Assembly (NCBI RefSeq): GCF_900112395.1
Contig: NZ_FOLN01000001.1
Span: forward strand, 62,001-126,000
From: Algibacter lectus
GTDB taxonomy: Bacteria; Bacteroidota; Bacteroidia; Flavobacteriales; Flavobacteriaceae
Direction: 5' to 3'
Length of the DNA stretch: 64,000 nt
The translations under genes were made by a program, and so were the position numbers. The notes below the pieces were generated by a model. That model did no database searches and was not told the origin of the DNA. It saw only the letters and a list, made by a program, of their open reading frames with translations. Of the stretch, positions 45,593 through 55,503 are shown piece by piece (the first letter of the stretch is position 1; each line of letters begins with the position of its first letter).

Positions 45593-47074
45593 TTAAAATG
45601 AAACCTGATCGAAGGTAAACACATCCGATGGTGTTCTTGCTTCTTTTAAAATACGCTCCATATCTTTTACAACCTCTGGATGCTCGCTAGCAACGTTATT
45701 TTGCTCACCTTCATCTACAGATAAATCGTATAATTCTATAGGTGCATTCGGGTTTTTAAGTACTTTATATTTTACTGCTTTCCACTTCCCTTTTCTAATC
45801 GCTTGGCGACCTCCTCTTTCATGAAATTCCCAATATAAATAATCGTGTTGTTTTTGTTCCGAAGCATTATCTAATAATGTTGGCAAAAATGAAATACCAT
45901 CTAAATTTGATGGAACTGGAACATCTGCTACTTCAGAAAACGTTGGAAGTACGTCCCAAAATGCAGAAATTAAATCACTTTTACTACCTGGCTTAATTTT
46001 TCCTGGCCATTTAATCATCATTGGAACACGAATTCCACCTTCATATAAATCTCTTTTAACACCTTTAAAAGGTCCGTTACTATTAAAATATTTTGGATCG
46101 GCTCCACCTTCAGTATGAGGTCCATTATCCGAAGTAAAAACAACAATAGTATTGTCCTCAAGACCTAACTCTTTTACTTTATCCATAATTTCACCAACTT
46201 GATTATCCATAATTTCAATCATGGCAACAAAAGCAGCGTGAGATTCTGTTTGAGATTCATAAAAGCCTAATCTATATTCTGGCCCATCATCTGTACCTTC
46301 AAACACTTTCTCTGGAGCGTATTTACCTCTATATTTAGCTAAAACAGCTTCTGGAGCTACTAATTCGGCATGAGGAATAATAGTTGGCACATACATAAAG
46401 AATGTACTATCCTTATAAGTTTCTAAAAATTCGATGGCTTTTTCTTGAATTAATTCTGGAGCATATTGTTCTTTTTTATGTCCTGCATTACCTGTTAAAA
46501 CAATAGAATCTTGATTAGACCATAAATGATAAGGATAATAATTATGCCCTAAACGTTGACAATTGTAACCATAAAAAACATCGAAACCTTGTTTGTTTGG
46601 ATCACCTTCTGATCCTGGATAACCTAAACCCCATTTACCAAAAGCACCTGTAACATACCCCCCTTTTTGAAGCGCTTCTGCCATAGTATACGTATTGTCT
46701 GGAATTGGATATTGGCCTTCTGGCATAACTTCTTTATTACCACGAACTGGAGTGTGCCCTGTATGCATACCCGTTAATAAAGCTGAACGTGATGGTGCAC
46801 AAACTGTATTACCTGCATAATGCTGAGTGAACAACATACCTTCTGCTGCTAATTTATCTATATGCGGTGTATTAAATTTTTGTTGACCAAAACTACTTAA
46901 ATCACCATAGCCAAGATCGTCAGCCAATATATATATGATATTCGGCTTTTTATTCTCTTTTACAACTTCCGCAGAAATTACATTTTCTTTGGTTTTCGCT
47001 TTTCCACACGAAAACGCACTTGCAACTAAAATAGCCGACAGTAAAATTTGAATACCTTTTTTCATTTTTATCAA
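45593..47074 (-). CDS. S1-family sulfatase lipoprotein, first gene of the PUL operon
   Basis: 493 residues. A lipoprotein signal ends at AFSC, and the in-frame MKKGIQ at codon 4 is a likelier start than the listed one. The sulfatase domain has IIYILADDLGYGDLSSFGQ (metal Asp pair), the formylglycine Cys92 in NTVCAPSRSALLTG, GAFGKWGLG and FTSDNGPH. It is clearly different from the 536-residue sulfatase, so the two probably act at different sulfate positions. It leads the operon sulfatase-GH-A-LacZ-GH2 and is divergent from the HTCS regulator gene. Confidence 0.9.
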   Translation of the reverse strand: MIKMKKGIQILLSAILVASAFSCGKAKTKENVISAEVVKENKKPNIIYILADDLGYGDLSSFGQQKFNTPHIDKLAAEGMLFTQHYAGNTVCAPSRSALLTGMHTGHTPVRGNKEVMPEGQYPIPDNTYTMAEALQKGGYVTGAFGKWGLGYPGSEGDPNKQGFDVFYGYNCQRLGHNYYPYHLWSNQDSIVLTGNAGHKKEQYAPELIQEKAIEFLETYKDSTFFMYVPTIIPHAELVAPEAVLAKYRGKYAPEKVFEGTDDGPEYRLGFYESQTESHAAFVAMIEIMDNQVGEIMDKVKELGLEDNTIVVFTSDNGPHTEGGADPKYFNSNGPFKGVKRDLYEGGIRVPMMIKWPGKIKPGSKSDLISAFWDVLPTFSEVADVPVPSNLDGISFLPTLLDNASEQKQHDYLYWEFHERGGRQAIRKGKWKAVKYKVLKNPNAPIELYDLSVDEGEQNNVASEHPEVVKDMERILKEARTPSDVFTFDQVSF

Positions 47075-47342
47075 TTTCTTTTCTAAGTTTTAGGATCTAT
47101 TTCCTTTGAACATTTTAATACATTCAAATATACTTGTAAATTAAAGCTTCGTTTTATTAAAATCCCCCTACAAATGTTGCGATACCTGCAATACATGGTT
47201 AAACTAAAGGAGATGCAACATTATCACCCCTATTATTTTACATTATTAGGCCTAGCTCAAGCTAATTAAGGGTAAAAAATGATAAAACTTATGTAAATTG
47301 TGATGCTGTCAAGAATATTTTATATACAACATAATTACTCCT

Positions 47343-50300
47343 TTGATTTTTATGAGCATTTTTAAAACCACCATTACCTACATATGTTTAATTATTACAT
47401 TTTTCACTTTAAACATTTCTTTCTCTCAATCTAATTCTTTAAACTTTCATGAATTAGATATACACGGTGTACTTTTTAACAAGAAGGTAAACGTGCTTTT
47501 TAAAGATAGCTACGGTTATTTATGGATAGGAAGTAATTCTGGCCTTTATAGATATGATGGACACGATTTGGAAGAATATCAATATGATGTTTTTGATGCC
47601 AATTCTATTCCTAATAATAATATCAATTCTATTATTGAAGACGCCCATAAGAACCTATGGATAGGAAGCGAAAGTTATCTTATTCATTATAATAGAAAAA
47701 AAAACCAGTTTAAAGGTTTTTTGAAGAATATTAGCTCGTTTGTAAAAACAAGTAGTAAAACAGGTGATATTTGGGTAAACATCCAAACGGAAGGCTTACT
47801 TAAATTTCAATCTAAGGAAGATATCTCTGAAATTAACTTACCCGAAGTTTTTACTAACACCCCTAGCGATAACATATACAAAACTTCTGCCAAAACCATA
47901 TCTACTGTACTAATCGATAATTTTGATAGACATTGGATTGCTAACGATAATGGCCTATTTTATATCAACGAAAACAATTTAATTACAGCTACGAACTTCA
48001 ATGAAAAAATTGTTGATATGAAGTTTTTGGCAGATAATAAAATAATGGTAGTAAGTGCAACCAGCATGTATATTCTAGGCACCAATAAAGCAGACTATAA
48101 CATAGAGATTCTAGAACAATACCCTAATATTAATATAGAATTATCTTCCACTTGTTTTTTAACGACAGTCTCTATAGATGCTAAAAATAATGCCATTTGG
48201 ATTGGATCATCAGAAGGGTTAATTAAAGCGAATAGAATAGATAATACTTATCATTTTAATTATTTTTCAAACACTAGCAAAGAGGTTAACTTATTAAACA
48301 ATCATATTTCATCTACCATATTTGATGATTATGGCAATCTTTGGATTGGTTCATTTAAAGGAATTAATAAATATTTAGGCAGAACTTCTTTATTTGAATA
48401 CAACAAACTCTCACAAAGCAATAGCATTACTACGAGTTTAAGGAGTTTGAACTTAGCCAATATTTTAGTAGGTACACGAGAAGGTCTTTTTCATTTTAAT
48501 CAAAAAACCAAAGCCTATGTTAAAATTGAAAACGACATCAAGTTTATACAAACCATTACAAGAAATTACGAAAACACCGAGTTTTTAATTGCTGATAATA
48601 GATCCATTTATAAAACCAACAATTATAACTCTAACGATACTAAACTAGATTTAATTAAAATTAAATCTTACAAAGAACTTATTAAAGATATTGTACCTAT
48701 AAATAAAAATGAACTTTGGGTAGCATTATGGAACGGTGGTATTGACATTATTAATAGCAATAAGGCCATTTCTGAATTTAAACAAAATGTAATTAAAAAA
48801 CTAGAAAATCACCATACCTCTACCCTCTTACTCGCGAAAAACAATAAATTATGGATTGGTACACGTGGAGAAGGTTTATACTGTGTAGATCTGTTAAATG
48901 AAACTATAAAGCACTATTTGCCTACCCTAGAAAATGGTTTAACATCCAATGCTATTTTAAGTTTACATGAAGATAATTTAAATAATATTTGGGTAGGAAC
49001 ACGTGGTGGTGGATTAAATATGTATGAAGCATCTCTTGACAAGTTCAATAATTTTAAAGAGAATAACGCCTATAGACCAAAAATAGTTTCGGCTATTGAA
49101 GAGGATTACAATGGTAATATTTGGATGAGTACCAGAAATGGCATCACAAAGTTTAATATTAAAACACAACGTTTTATACCTTTTGGTGTGGAAGATGGTA
49201 TTAACGAAAACCAATTCCTTTTTAACTCCAGTACGGTTAATACTCAAAAGAAGATTATATATTTTGGATGTACCGACGGTTTTTATAGTGTTTTTACAAC
49301 AAAATTAACACCGCAAACTATATTGCCAACTACGGTAATTACAAGTTTCGCTATTCTTGGTAAAACACAAGAAAACAAAGCTATGAATAGCTTTAAAAAC
49401 ATCAATGAATTTTACACATACTCTGGTGCACCAATAGAATTACCGTACAATCAAAATAACATTGCTGTAAATTTTTCTTCGTTAGACTTAACCACACCTA
49501 ATAAAAACCAATACGCCTATAAATTAAAAGGACTCAACAACTATTGGGTTTATACAAGTGCTTCTAACCGAAATGCAAATTATAACGATCTCTCGCCTGG
49601 CACTTACACCTTTATGGTTAAAAGTACCAACAGTGATGGCGCCTGGAATGATACACCTGCCGAGGTTTCCTTTATTATCAATCCACCAATATGGAAAAGT
49701 ATTTGGGCTATTATAGCCTATGTTCTTTTAGGTATATTAATTATTTACATAGGTTCTATTTTAATTAGACGTTGGTATTTACTAAAGAAAAACCTTGTAA
49801 AAGAAACCATTTCTAGAGAAAAAGACAATGAACTTAACAGAATGAAAATGATATTTTTTACCGATATCTCTCATGAGTTACGCACACCTCTATCCTTAAT
49901 ATTAGGTACTATTGAAAAAGTGGTTAAAGAGAAAAAATTCACATTAAGTCCTTTAACGAGTCAGCGTATTTACAACAATACTCTTAGAATGCACCGCCTA
50001 ATAAACCAGATTATGGATATTAGAAAGTTTGACGAAGGAAAATTTAAACTCAAGGTCTCTAAAAATGATATTGTTAAAGATATTAATACCATAAAAAACG
50101 CCTTTAACGACTTTGCTAAAATTTATGAAATCGATTATGATTTTACGTCTAATACAAAGAAAACATCCGGTTGGTACGATGTAGATTTATTGGAGAAAAT
50201 TCTATTTAATCTTGTTTCCAATGCCTTTAAATACACCGCTAAAAACGGAAAAATAACAGTAAATCTAGATGTTATAAAACCAAATAAAAACGAGAGTGAG

Positions 50301-51449
50301 CCTCACCCATTCAATGGTAAATATATAAGATGTAGCGTTCGAGATAACGGTTTAGGAATTCCTAAAAAAGATTTAGAATTTATCTTCGATCGCTATTACC
50401 AAGCAACAAAATCACAACGTAATCAAATACCAGGAACCGGAATTGGCATGGAACTCGTGCATAAACTTATCGAGCGTCATCATGGTACAATTAAGGTAGA
50501 AAGCGAAGAGAATGTTTACACAGAGTTCACTTTTTGTATTCCTATTTCAAAAGATAAATACAGCAAAAAAGAGCGCATGCAAACTAGTATGCCTCTAAAA
50601 CGAAATTTCATAAAAAACTCGGAATTCCAAGTCATTGAAGAAGTTTCTACCGAGTTTAATAATAAAAAAAACATAGAACAAAAAACTAAAAAATCTAAGG
50701 TGCTTGTTGTTGAAGATAATGATGATTTAAGGCAAATGGTAAAAGAAGAGTTAAGCGATGATTTTGATATTATTGAAGCTCCAAATGGCCAAGAAGGTTA
50801 CGCACAAGCTATGGCAGAAAAACCAGACCTTATTATAAGCGATATTTTAATGCCTATTCAAGATGGTCTTTCTATGTTAAAACAGATAAAAAAGAATGCT
50901 GAATTTAACAATACGCCTATTTTTATGCTTACTGCTAAAAATTCTGACGAGTCTAAAATTGAATGCTTAAGTCTTGGAGCAAACGACTATATAGAAAAGC
51001 CTTTTAGTTTAGAATTTCTTAAATGGAAAGTAAAAAACACATTTAAAACGAGACATAATCTGAAGGAAAAATATAGCAAACTTATAACCACAGCGCCTGT
51101 TGATAAACACGTAGACTCTAACGACGAAAAATTCATTAAAAAGCTTATCAAAATTATTGAAGATAATATGAACAATAATTTATTAAGCGTAGAATTTTTA
51201 GCTTCTGAAATTGGAATGAGCAGAGCAAACTTATATCGAAAAGTACAGCAAATACTGAATGATACTCCTGTAAATTTCATTAAAACCATAAAACTAAAAC
51301 GAGCTGCTCAGTTACTAAAACAAGATAAAATGTATATCTCTGAAGTTGCTTACATGACGGGATTTAACAACCAGAAATACTTTAGTAAATGCTTTAATAA
51401 AGAATACGGCATGAGTCCTACAGAGTATATTAAACAGAATACCGAATAA
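47343..51449 (+). CDS. Hybrid two-component system (HTCS) regulator of the PUL
   Basis: 1368 residues, full length. Signal peptide; about fourteen beta-propeller blades (DSYGYLWIGSNSGLYRYDG and repeats) to residue ~680; a Y_Y_Y domain (about 700-775); a transmembrane helix (AIIAYVLLGILIIYIGSILI); HisKA with His844 in ISHELRTPLSLI; HATPase with NLVSNAFKYT and GTGIGMELV; a receiver with phospho-Asp1167 in LIISDILMP; and a C-terminal AraC helix-turn-helix. It senses a periplasmic oligosaccharide and controls its neighbours. It is divergent from the sulfatase operon with 268 bases between, where its binding site must lie. Confidence 0.95.
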   Translation: MIFMSIFKTTITYICLIITFFTLNISFSQSNSLNFHELDIHGVLFNKKVNVLFKDSYGYLWIGSNSGLYRYDGHDLEEYQYDVFDANSIPNNNINSIIEDAHKNLWIGSESYLIHYNRKKNQFKGFLKNISSFVKTSSKTGDIWVNIQTEGLLKFQSKEDISEINLPEVFTNTPSDNIYKTSAKTISTVLIDNFDRHWIANDNGLFYINENNLITATNFNEKIVDMKFLADNKIMVVSATSMYILGTNKADYNIEILEQYPNINIELSSTCFLTTVSIDAKNNAIWIGSSEGLIKANRIDNTYHFNYFSNTSKEVNLLNNHISSTIFDDYGNLWIGSFKGINKYLGRTSLFEYNKLSQSNSITTSLRSLNLANILVGTREGLFHFNQKTKAYVKIENDIKFIQTITRNYENTEFLIADNRSIYKTNNYNSNDTKLDLIKIKSYKELIKDIVPINKNELWVALWNGGIDIINSNKAISEFKQNVIKKLENHHTSTLLLAKNNKLWIGTRGEGLYCVDLLNETIKHYLPTLENGLTSNAILSLHEDNLNNIWVGTRGGGLNMYEASLDKFNNFKENNAYRPKIVSAIEEDYNGNIWMSTRNGITKFNIKTQRFIPFGVEDGINENQFLFNSSTVNTQKKIIYFGCTDGFYSVFTTKLTPQTILPTTVITSFAILGKTQENKAMNSFKNINEFYTYSGAPIELPYNQNNIAVNFSSLDLTTPNKNQYAYKLKGLNNYWVYTSASNRNANYNDLSPGTYTFMVKSTNSDGAWNDTPAEVSFIINPPIWKSIWAIIAYVLLGILIIYIGSILIRRWYLLKKNLVKETISREKDNELNRMKMIFFTDISHELRTPLSLILGTIEKVVKEKKFTLSPLTSQRIYNNTLRMHRLINQIMDIRKFDEGKFKLKVSKNDIVKDINTIKNAFNDFAKIYEIDYDFTSNTKKTSGWYDVDLLEKILFNLVSNAFKYTAKNGKITVNLDVIKPNKNESEPHPFNGKYIRCSVRDNGLGIPKKDLEFIFDRYYQATKSQRNQIPGTGIGMELVHKLIERHHGTIKVESEENVYTEFTFCIPISKDKYSKKERMQTSMPLKRNFIKNSEFQVIEEVSTEFNNKKNIEQKTKKSKVLVVEDNDDLRQMVKEELSDDFDIIEAPNGQEGYAQAMAEKPDLIISDILMPIQDGLSMLKQIKKNAEFNNTPIFMLTAKNSDESKIECLSLGANDYIEKPFSLEFLKWKVKNTFKTRHNLKEKYSKLITTAPVDKHVDSNDEKFIKKLIKIIEDNMNNNLLSVEFLASEIGMSRANLYRKVQQILNDTPVNFIKTIKLKRAAQLLKQDKMYISEVAYMTGFNNQKYFSKCFNKEYGMSPTEYIKQNTE

Positions 51450-51480
51450 AATTATCTTTTATAAATTATAAGAAGTTTTT

Positions 51481-51518
51481 AAATCTCGGTTATACCATAT
51501 AACTGAGATTTTTTTTGC
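51481..51518 (+). terminator. Hairpin terminator after the HTCS gene
   Basis: AAATCTCGGTTAT and ATAACTGAGATTT pair with one mismatch, followed by a T-run. Confidence 0.85.
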
Positions 51519-51733
51519 ACCTATTTTGTTAATTTTCAGATACATTCAATTAACATATTTCTCTATTTTTTAGCCGTTTTTCAGAAAAATTATATTTTAA
51601 TCAGACTAATTTTTACATTATCTCATTATTGAAACAAATCCCCCCCTTTTAATTGATTTTATAGGTAACTAGCTTTAACTTCGTTGCTTCTTAACGGACT
51701 CTCTAATTTTTTAAATTTAGCATAGCGAAACCA

Positions 51734-52792
51734 ATGGATCATTATTTAGACCCTTTCTTTGAACTATCGATGGACTGTCTCTGTATTGCAAATTTTGAAG
51801 GCTATTTTGTTAAAATCAATCCTGCTTTTGTAGAACTTTTAGGATTTTCTGAAATAGAATTACGTTCAAAATTAATTTCAGATTTTATTTATGATGAAGA
51901 CAAAAAGCGTACAGCCTCTTACAGGTCTAATTTAAAACAAAACAAACCGTTAATAAATTTTGAAAATAGATATGTAACCAAATCTGGCGCAATTATCTGG
52001 CTGCATTGGACAGCAATTCCTGTTGAAAAAGATAAGCTAGTTTATGCCATTGCAAAAGATATTACACACAAAAAAGAACTAGAGAACGAACGCATATCGC
52101 ACTTAAGTAAGCTTAGTGAAGTAAACGAAAAACTTAAGCAACTTAATTACACAACGTCTCACGACCTGAGATCTCCCGTAAATAATTTAATCTCTTTAGT
52201 AGATTTAATTGATTTAAGTAAAGTTGAAGATCCCGAAACCTTAAAAATGTTAAACTACATAAAGGTCTCTGCAGAAGGTCTAAACGATTCTCTAAACACT
52301 TACGTAGAAGCGTTTAAACAAAAAAATATCTCAAACGAAACCCTAGACCTTGTTAACTTTAATGCCATTTTCAACAAAGTCAGTCATTCCATAAGTACGC
52401 TAATCCAAAAGTCTGGAGCGCAATTCGAAATAGATTTTTCGGTTTTAGAAAACGTTCCTTTTAATCCGGCATATATGGAAAGTATTTTTCTTAATTTTAT
52501 TACAAACTCTATTAAATACGCACGACCAGAAGTTCCGCTTATCATTTCGATAACATCTAATAACTTATACGGTAAACCCACTTTTAAATATTCTGATAAT
52601 GGTCTCGGGTTTGATATGGAAAAAGTAGGACATCTAATATTTAAATTAAATCAACGTTTTCACGGAAATGAAGATAGCAAAGGTGTGGGTTTATACTTAG
52701 TTTACAACCATGTAACCTCACTTGGCGGAAGCATTCATGTAGATAGCAAGATCAATCATGGCACAACATTCACCATCAGTTTTAATAGCTAG
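51734..52792 (+). CDS. PAS-domain histidine kinase (soluble)
   Basis: 352 residues without a membrane segment. An N-terminal PAS domain (FELSMDCLCIANFEGYFVKINPAFVELLGFSE, then NRYVTKSGAIIWLHWTAIPV) covers residues 1-120. His143 lies in YTTSHDLRSPVNNL; NFITNSIKYA, YSDNGLGFD and GVGLYLVYNHV form the ATPase domain. No receiver is fused and no response regulator gene is adjacent. It precedes the photolyase cluster but is separated from it by ~215 bases; a link to light or redox signals is speculative. Confidence 0.85.
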   Translation: MDHYLDPFFELSMDCLCIANFEGYFVKINPAFVELLGFSEIELRSKLISDFIYDEDKKRTASYRSNLKQNKPLINFENRYVTKSGAIIWLHWTAIPVEKDKLVYAIAKDITHKKELENERISHLSKLSEVNEKLKQLNYTTSHDLRSPVNNLISLVDLIDLSKVEDPETLKMLNYIKVSAEGLNDSLNTYVEAFKQKNISNETLDLVNFNAIFNKVSHSISTLIQKSGAQFEIDFSVLENVPFNPAYMESIFLNFITNSIKYARPEVPLIISITSNNLYGKPTFKYSDNGLGFDMEKVGHLIFKLNQRFHGNEDSKGVGLYLVYNHVTSLGGSIHVDSKINHGTTFTISFNS

Positions 52793-53008
52793 TTCTTCCT
52801 ATACACATCATTTTGACTACGCTATTATCATTATAAAATCTCAATCTACTACATAGAAAAAGCCCTTGAAATATTCAGAATTTCGAGATCCACTTATTGA
52901 CTCTAGAATTATTTTGTTTAACTTTTTAAAGAAAACATTAAACATTATTGTATCTTTATAAAATATTTAAAGCAGTTAATTTTTATAAATCATAAAAAAG
53001 CACACCAA

Positions 53009-53173
53009 ATGTTTGGACTATTTAAAACAAAATCAGAGAAAGAAATGTTACAAAAACAATATGAAAAACTGATGAATGAAGCACATGCCTTATCTACATC
53101 AAATAGAAGAATGAGTGATCAAAAAGTTTTTGAAGCAGAAGAAGTCATGAAAAAACTAGAAAAGTTGAATTAA
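53009..53173 (+). CDS. Lacal_2735-family small protein
   Basis: 54 residues: MFGLFKTKSEKEMLQKQYEK then LMNEAHALSTSNRRMSDQKV and an Glu/Lys-rich end. This is the pattern of the small Lacal_2735 family in Bacteroidota, whose role is unknown. It is soluble and helical. A GTATCTTTA sequence about 35-60 bases upstream may be its -7 box. The next gene (DUF2452) starts three bases after its stop, so the two are co-transcribed. Confidence 0.8.
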   Translation: MFGLFKTKSEKEMLQKQYEKLMNEAHALSTSNRRMSDQKVFEAEEVMKKLEKLN

Positions 53174-53176
53174 TAC

Positions 53177-53578
53177 ATGAGTGAAGAAAAAAAGCCAGAT
53201 CAGGTCGTTTACAATACAGAAACCAAAAGGTATGATGCTTCTATTAAGCCGTATGCTACTTCTGTTGGTGCACCTGTAATTACTCCAACCGATAGTATTG
53301 CTTGGAAAAACAGAAGCATCACAAAAATCAATCATAAGGTTGAGGCTAAATATCTGGAGCTAAAAGCAGAATATGAAAAAATGATTCAAGAATTTGAATA
53401 CAATAAACTCATATTCGATGCTAAGTTTACTTTTGAACCCGTTATAGGCGAAGTATATCATTTATACAAAAGAGAAAATGGAGAATCTTTTCTATCCATA
53501 ATAGCACCAGAACATTGCAATTTTAATCCTCTAGGAAGCTTTTATTTAAATGCAGACCAAACTTGGGAAAAAATATAA
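53177..53578 (+). CDS. DUF2452-family protein
   Basis: 133 residues. YNTETKRYDASIKPYATSVGAPVITPTDS and AWKNRSITKINHKVEAKYLELKAEYEKM are typical of DUF2452, an uncharacterised family of marine bacteria. The C-terminal half (FTFEPVIGEVYHLYKRENGESFLSIIAPEHC) resembles a small beta barrel. DUF2452 genes frequently sit next to photolyase genes, as here. It is followed by the TIGR03643 gene seven bases downstream (ATG at 53586). Confidence 0.85.
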   Translation: MSEEKKPDQVVYNTETKRYDASIKPYATSVGAPVITPTDSIAWKNRSITKINHKVEAKYLELKAEYEKMIQEFEYNKLIFDAKFTFEPVIGEVYHLYKRENGESFLSIIAPEHCNFNPLGSFYLNADQTWEKI

Positions 53579-53585
53579 TTTCACG

Positions 53586-53873
53586 ATGACAGAAACAAAA
53601 CCATTAACAGAAAGAGAACTAGACCGTATTATTGAAATGGCTTGGGAAGATCGTACACCCTTTGAAGCTATTCTATTTCAATTTGGATTACCCGAAAAAG
53701 AAGTTATTAAAGTTATGCGTGGTAACCTTAAAGAGTCTAGCTTTAAACGTTGGCGTAAACGTGTAAATAGCGGCGTGAGTAAAAAGCATTTAAAAAAACG
53801 AAATCCAGATATTACTCGCTTTAAATGCTCTAGACAAAAAGCAATTTCTAGTAATAAAATAAGTAAACGCTAA
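53586..53873 (+). CDS. TIGR03643-family protein
   Basis: 95 residues starting [21 protein letters not shown] prefer the ATG at 53586 over an upstream start that would run into the preceding gene. [37 protein letters not shown] and a basic tail ([19 protein letters not shown]) identify the TIGR03643 family. The fold is probably a helix-turn-helix with a strongly positive C-terminus, so nucleic-acid binding is plausible. These genes are often found beside photolyases. Confidence 0.85.
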   Translation: MTETKPLTERELDRIIEMAWEDRTPFEAILFQFGLPEKEVIKVMRGNLKESSFKRWRKRVNSGVSKKHLKKRNPDITRFKCSRQKAISSNKISKR

Positions 53874-53917
53874 TTAAATTAATTCACTCACAAATAATAA
53901 AAAACACAAACAACCTC

Positions 53918-55375
53918 TTGAAAAGGCAATCGATAAATATTGTTTGGTTAAAGCGAGATATTCGCTCGCAAGATCATGAGCCTTTACAAAAAGCAGAACA
54001 ATCAGGTATTCCGTACCTTATTATCTATCTATTTGAACCTACTATAATAGAATATCCCGATACAAGCCCGAGACATTTAAAATTCATTTACCACTCTATT
54101 TCGGCGTTAAACACAACATTAGAAACTTATAAAAGATGTGTTGAAGTCTTTTACGGAGAAGCTATTACTGTTTTTCAATATTTGAATAACATATTCAACA
54201 TCAAATCTGTATTTAGTTATCAAGAAAGCGGAATTCTGATAACTTGGCAACGCGATAAAGAAATAGCCAACTTTTGTAAAGAGAATACTATTTTATGGAA
54301 ACAATTGCAACGAGATGGTATTATTAGAGGTCTTAAAAACAGAGATACATGGAACAAGCAATGGCATCAAACCATGCATACGCCAATTATAAAAAACAAC
54401 TATTCCATTTCTGAAATCGAGCCTCTTAATCATAAATTTTGTATACCCGAAAAATTAGAAAATCAATTAAAAGCATATCCTAAACATTACCAACCTGCAG
54501 GTGAAGTAAATGCTTGGCGCTACTTAAAATCGTTTGCAGCAAAAAGAGGTTTTAATTACCAAAAACACATATCTAAGCCTACAGAAAGTAGAATGTCTTG
54601 CAGCAGACTTTCGCCCTATTTAGCCTGGGGAAATATAAGCATAAAGCAAGCTTTTCAATTTATAGGCACACACCCAAACGGTACAAAAAACAGTAAAGCA
54701 TTTTCAGCAATGTTAACCCGTTTACATTGGCATTGCCATTTTATTCAAAAGTTTGAAGTAGAATGCCGTTATGAAACACAATGCATAAACAAAGGCTACG
54801 AGCTTTTAACTCACAATAAAAACGAAGCTTTCATAAAAGCATGGAAAACAGGCCACACCGGCTACCCTATAATCGATGCTTGCATGCGAGCTGTAGAACA
54901 AACTGGCTGGATTAACTTTAGAATGCGTGCTATGGTTGTCTCTTTTTTAACACTCAATTTAGACCAAGATTGGAGAGACGGTACTTACCATTTAGCACGG
55001 CAGTTTTTAGATTACGAGCCAGGAATTCACTTTCCTCAATTTCAAATGCAAGCAGGCACCACAGGTATTAATACCGTGCGTTTATATAACCCCGTAAAAA
55101 ACTCACAAGAACATGACCCGGAAGGTGTTTTTATAAAAAAATGGATTCCAGAACTAAGAGCTGTTCCAACGTTACACATTCATGAACCTTGGAAAATGAC
55201 AGCTATGGAACAAACGTTTTGCAACGTTATTATGGGTGAAACCTATCCAATCCCCATAATAGATTTACAAGAAAGTGCTAGAATTGCTAGAGACAAAATT
55301 TGGGGACATAAAAAACACCCTGCTGTGTTACAAGAAAAGAACAGACTTTTACAAACTCACGTCAATAGAAACTAA
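53918..55375 (+). CDS. Cryptochrome/photolyase-family flavoprotein
   Basis: 485 residues read from a TTG codon. An N-terminal antenna-binding alpha/beta domain starts at [22 protein letters not shown]; the helical FAD domain is at about 200-485. Conserved parts are [46 protein letters not shown] and [25 protein letters not shown]. Classical photolyases read WQWxA where this protein reads FQMQA (in [10 protein letters not shown]), so the flavin-proximal tryptophan pair is absent. It probably repairs pyrimidine dimers or acts as a cryptochrome. The stop TAA overlaps the next ATG (TAATG), so the DUF2256 gene is coupled. Confidence 0.85.
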   Translation: MKRQSINIVWLKRDIRSQDHEPLQKAEQSGIPYLIIYLFEPTIIEYPDTSPRHLKFIYHSISALNTTLETYKRCVEVFYGEAITVFQYLNNIFNIKSVFSYQESGILITWQRDKEIANFCKENTILWKQLQRDGIIRGLKNRDTWNKQWHQTMHTPIIKNNYSISEIEPLNHKFCIPEKLENQLKAYPKHYQPAGEVNAWRYLKSFAAKRGFNYQKHISKPTESRMSCSRLSPYLAWGNISIKQAFQFIGTHPNGTKNSKAFSAMLTRLHWHCHFIQKFEVECRYETQCINKGYELLTHNKNEAFIKAWKTGHTGYPIIDACMRAVEQTGWINFRMRAMVVSFLTLNLDQDWRDGTYHLARQFLDYEPGIHFPQFQMQAGTTGINTVRLYNPVKNSQEHDPEGVFIKKWIPELRAVPTLHIHEPWKMTAMEQTFCNVIMGETYPIPIIDLQESARIARDKIWGHKKHPAVLQEKNRLLQTHVNRN

Positions 55376-55503
55376 TGAAAAAGGAAAATCTGCCAGAGAA
55401 AATATGTGTGGTTTGCGACAGACCATTTACATGGCGTAAAAAATGGGAGAAAAATTGGAACGACGTTAAATATTGCAGCACACGCTGCAGAAAGAATAAA
55501 TGA
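55375..55503 (+). CDS. DUF2256 small zinc-ribbon-like protein
   Basis: 42 residues: [20 protein letters not shown] then [20 protein letters not shown]. The four cysteines, CxxC and CxxxC-like (VKYCSTRC), form a probable zinc site. This is the DUF2256 family. Its ATG overlaps the photolyase stop and its TGA overlaps the ATG of the PhrB-like gene (ATGA), so the three genes are translationally coupled. DUF2256 genes are typical photolyase neighbours; the function is unknown. Confidence 0.85.
   Translation: MKKENLPEKICVVCDRPFTWRKKWEKNWNDVKYCSTRCRKNK

Noticed and set aside
53550-53585. Longer start of the TIGR03643 gene
   Set aside because: It overlaps the DUF2452 gene, and the ATG at 53586 matches the family start.
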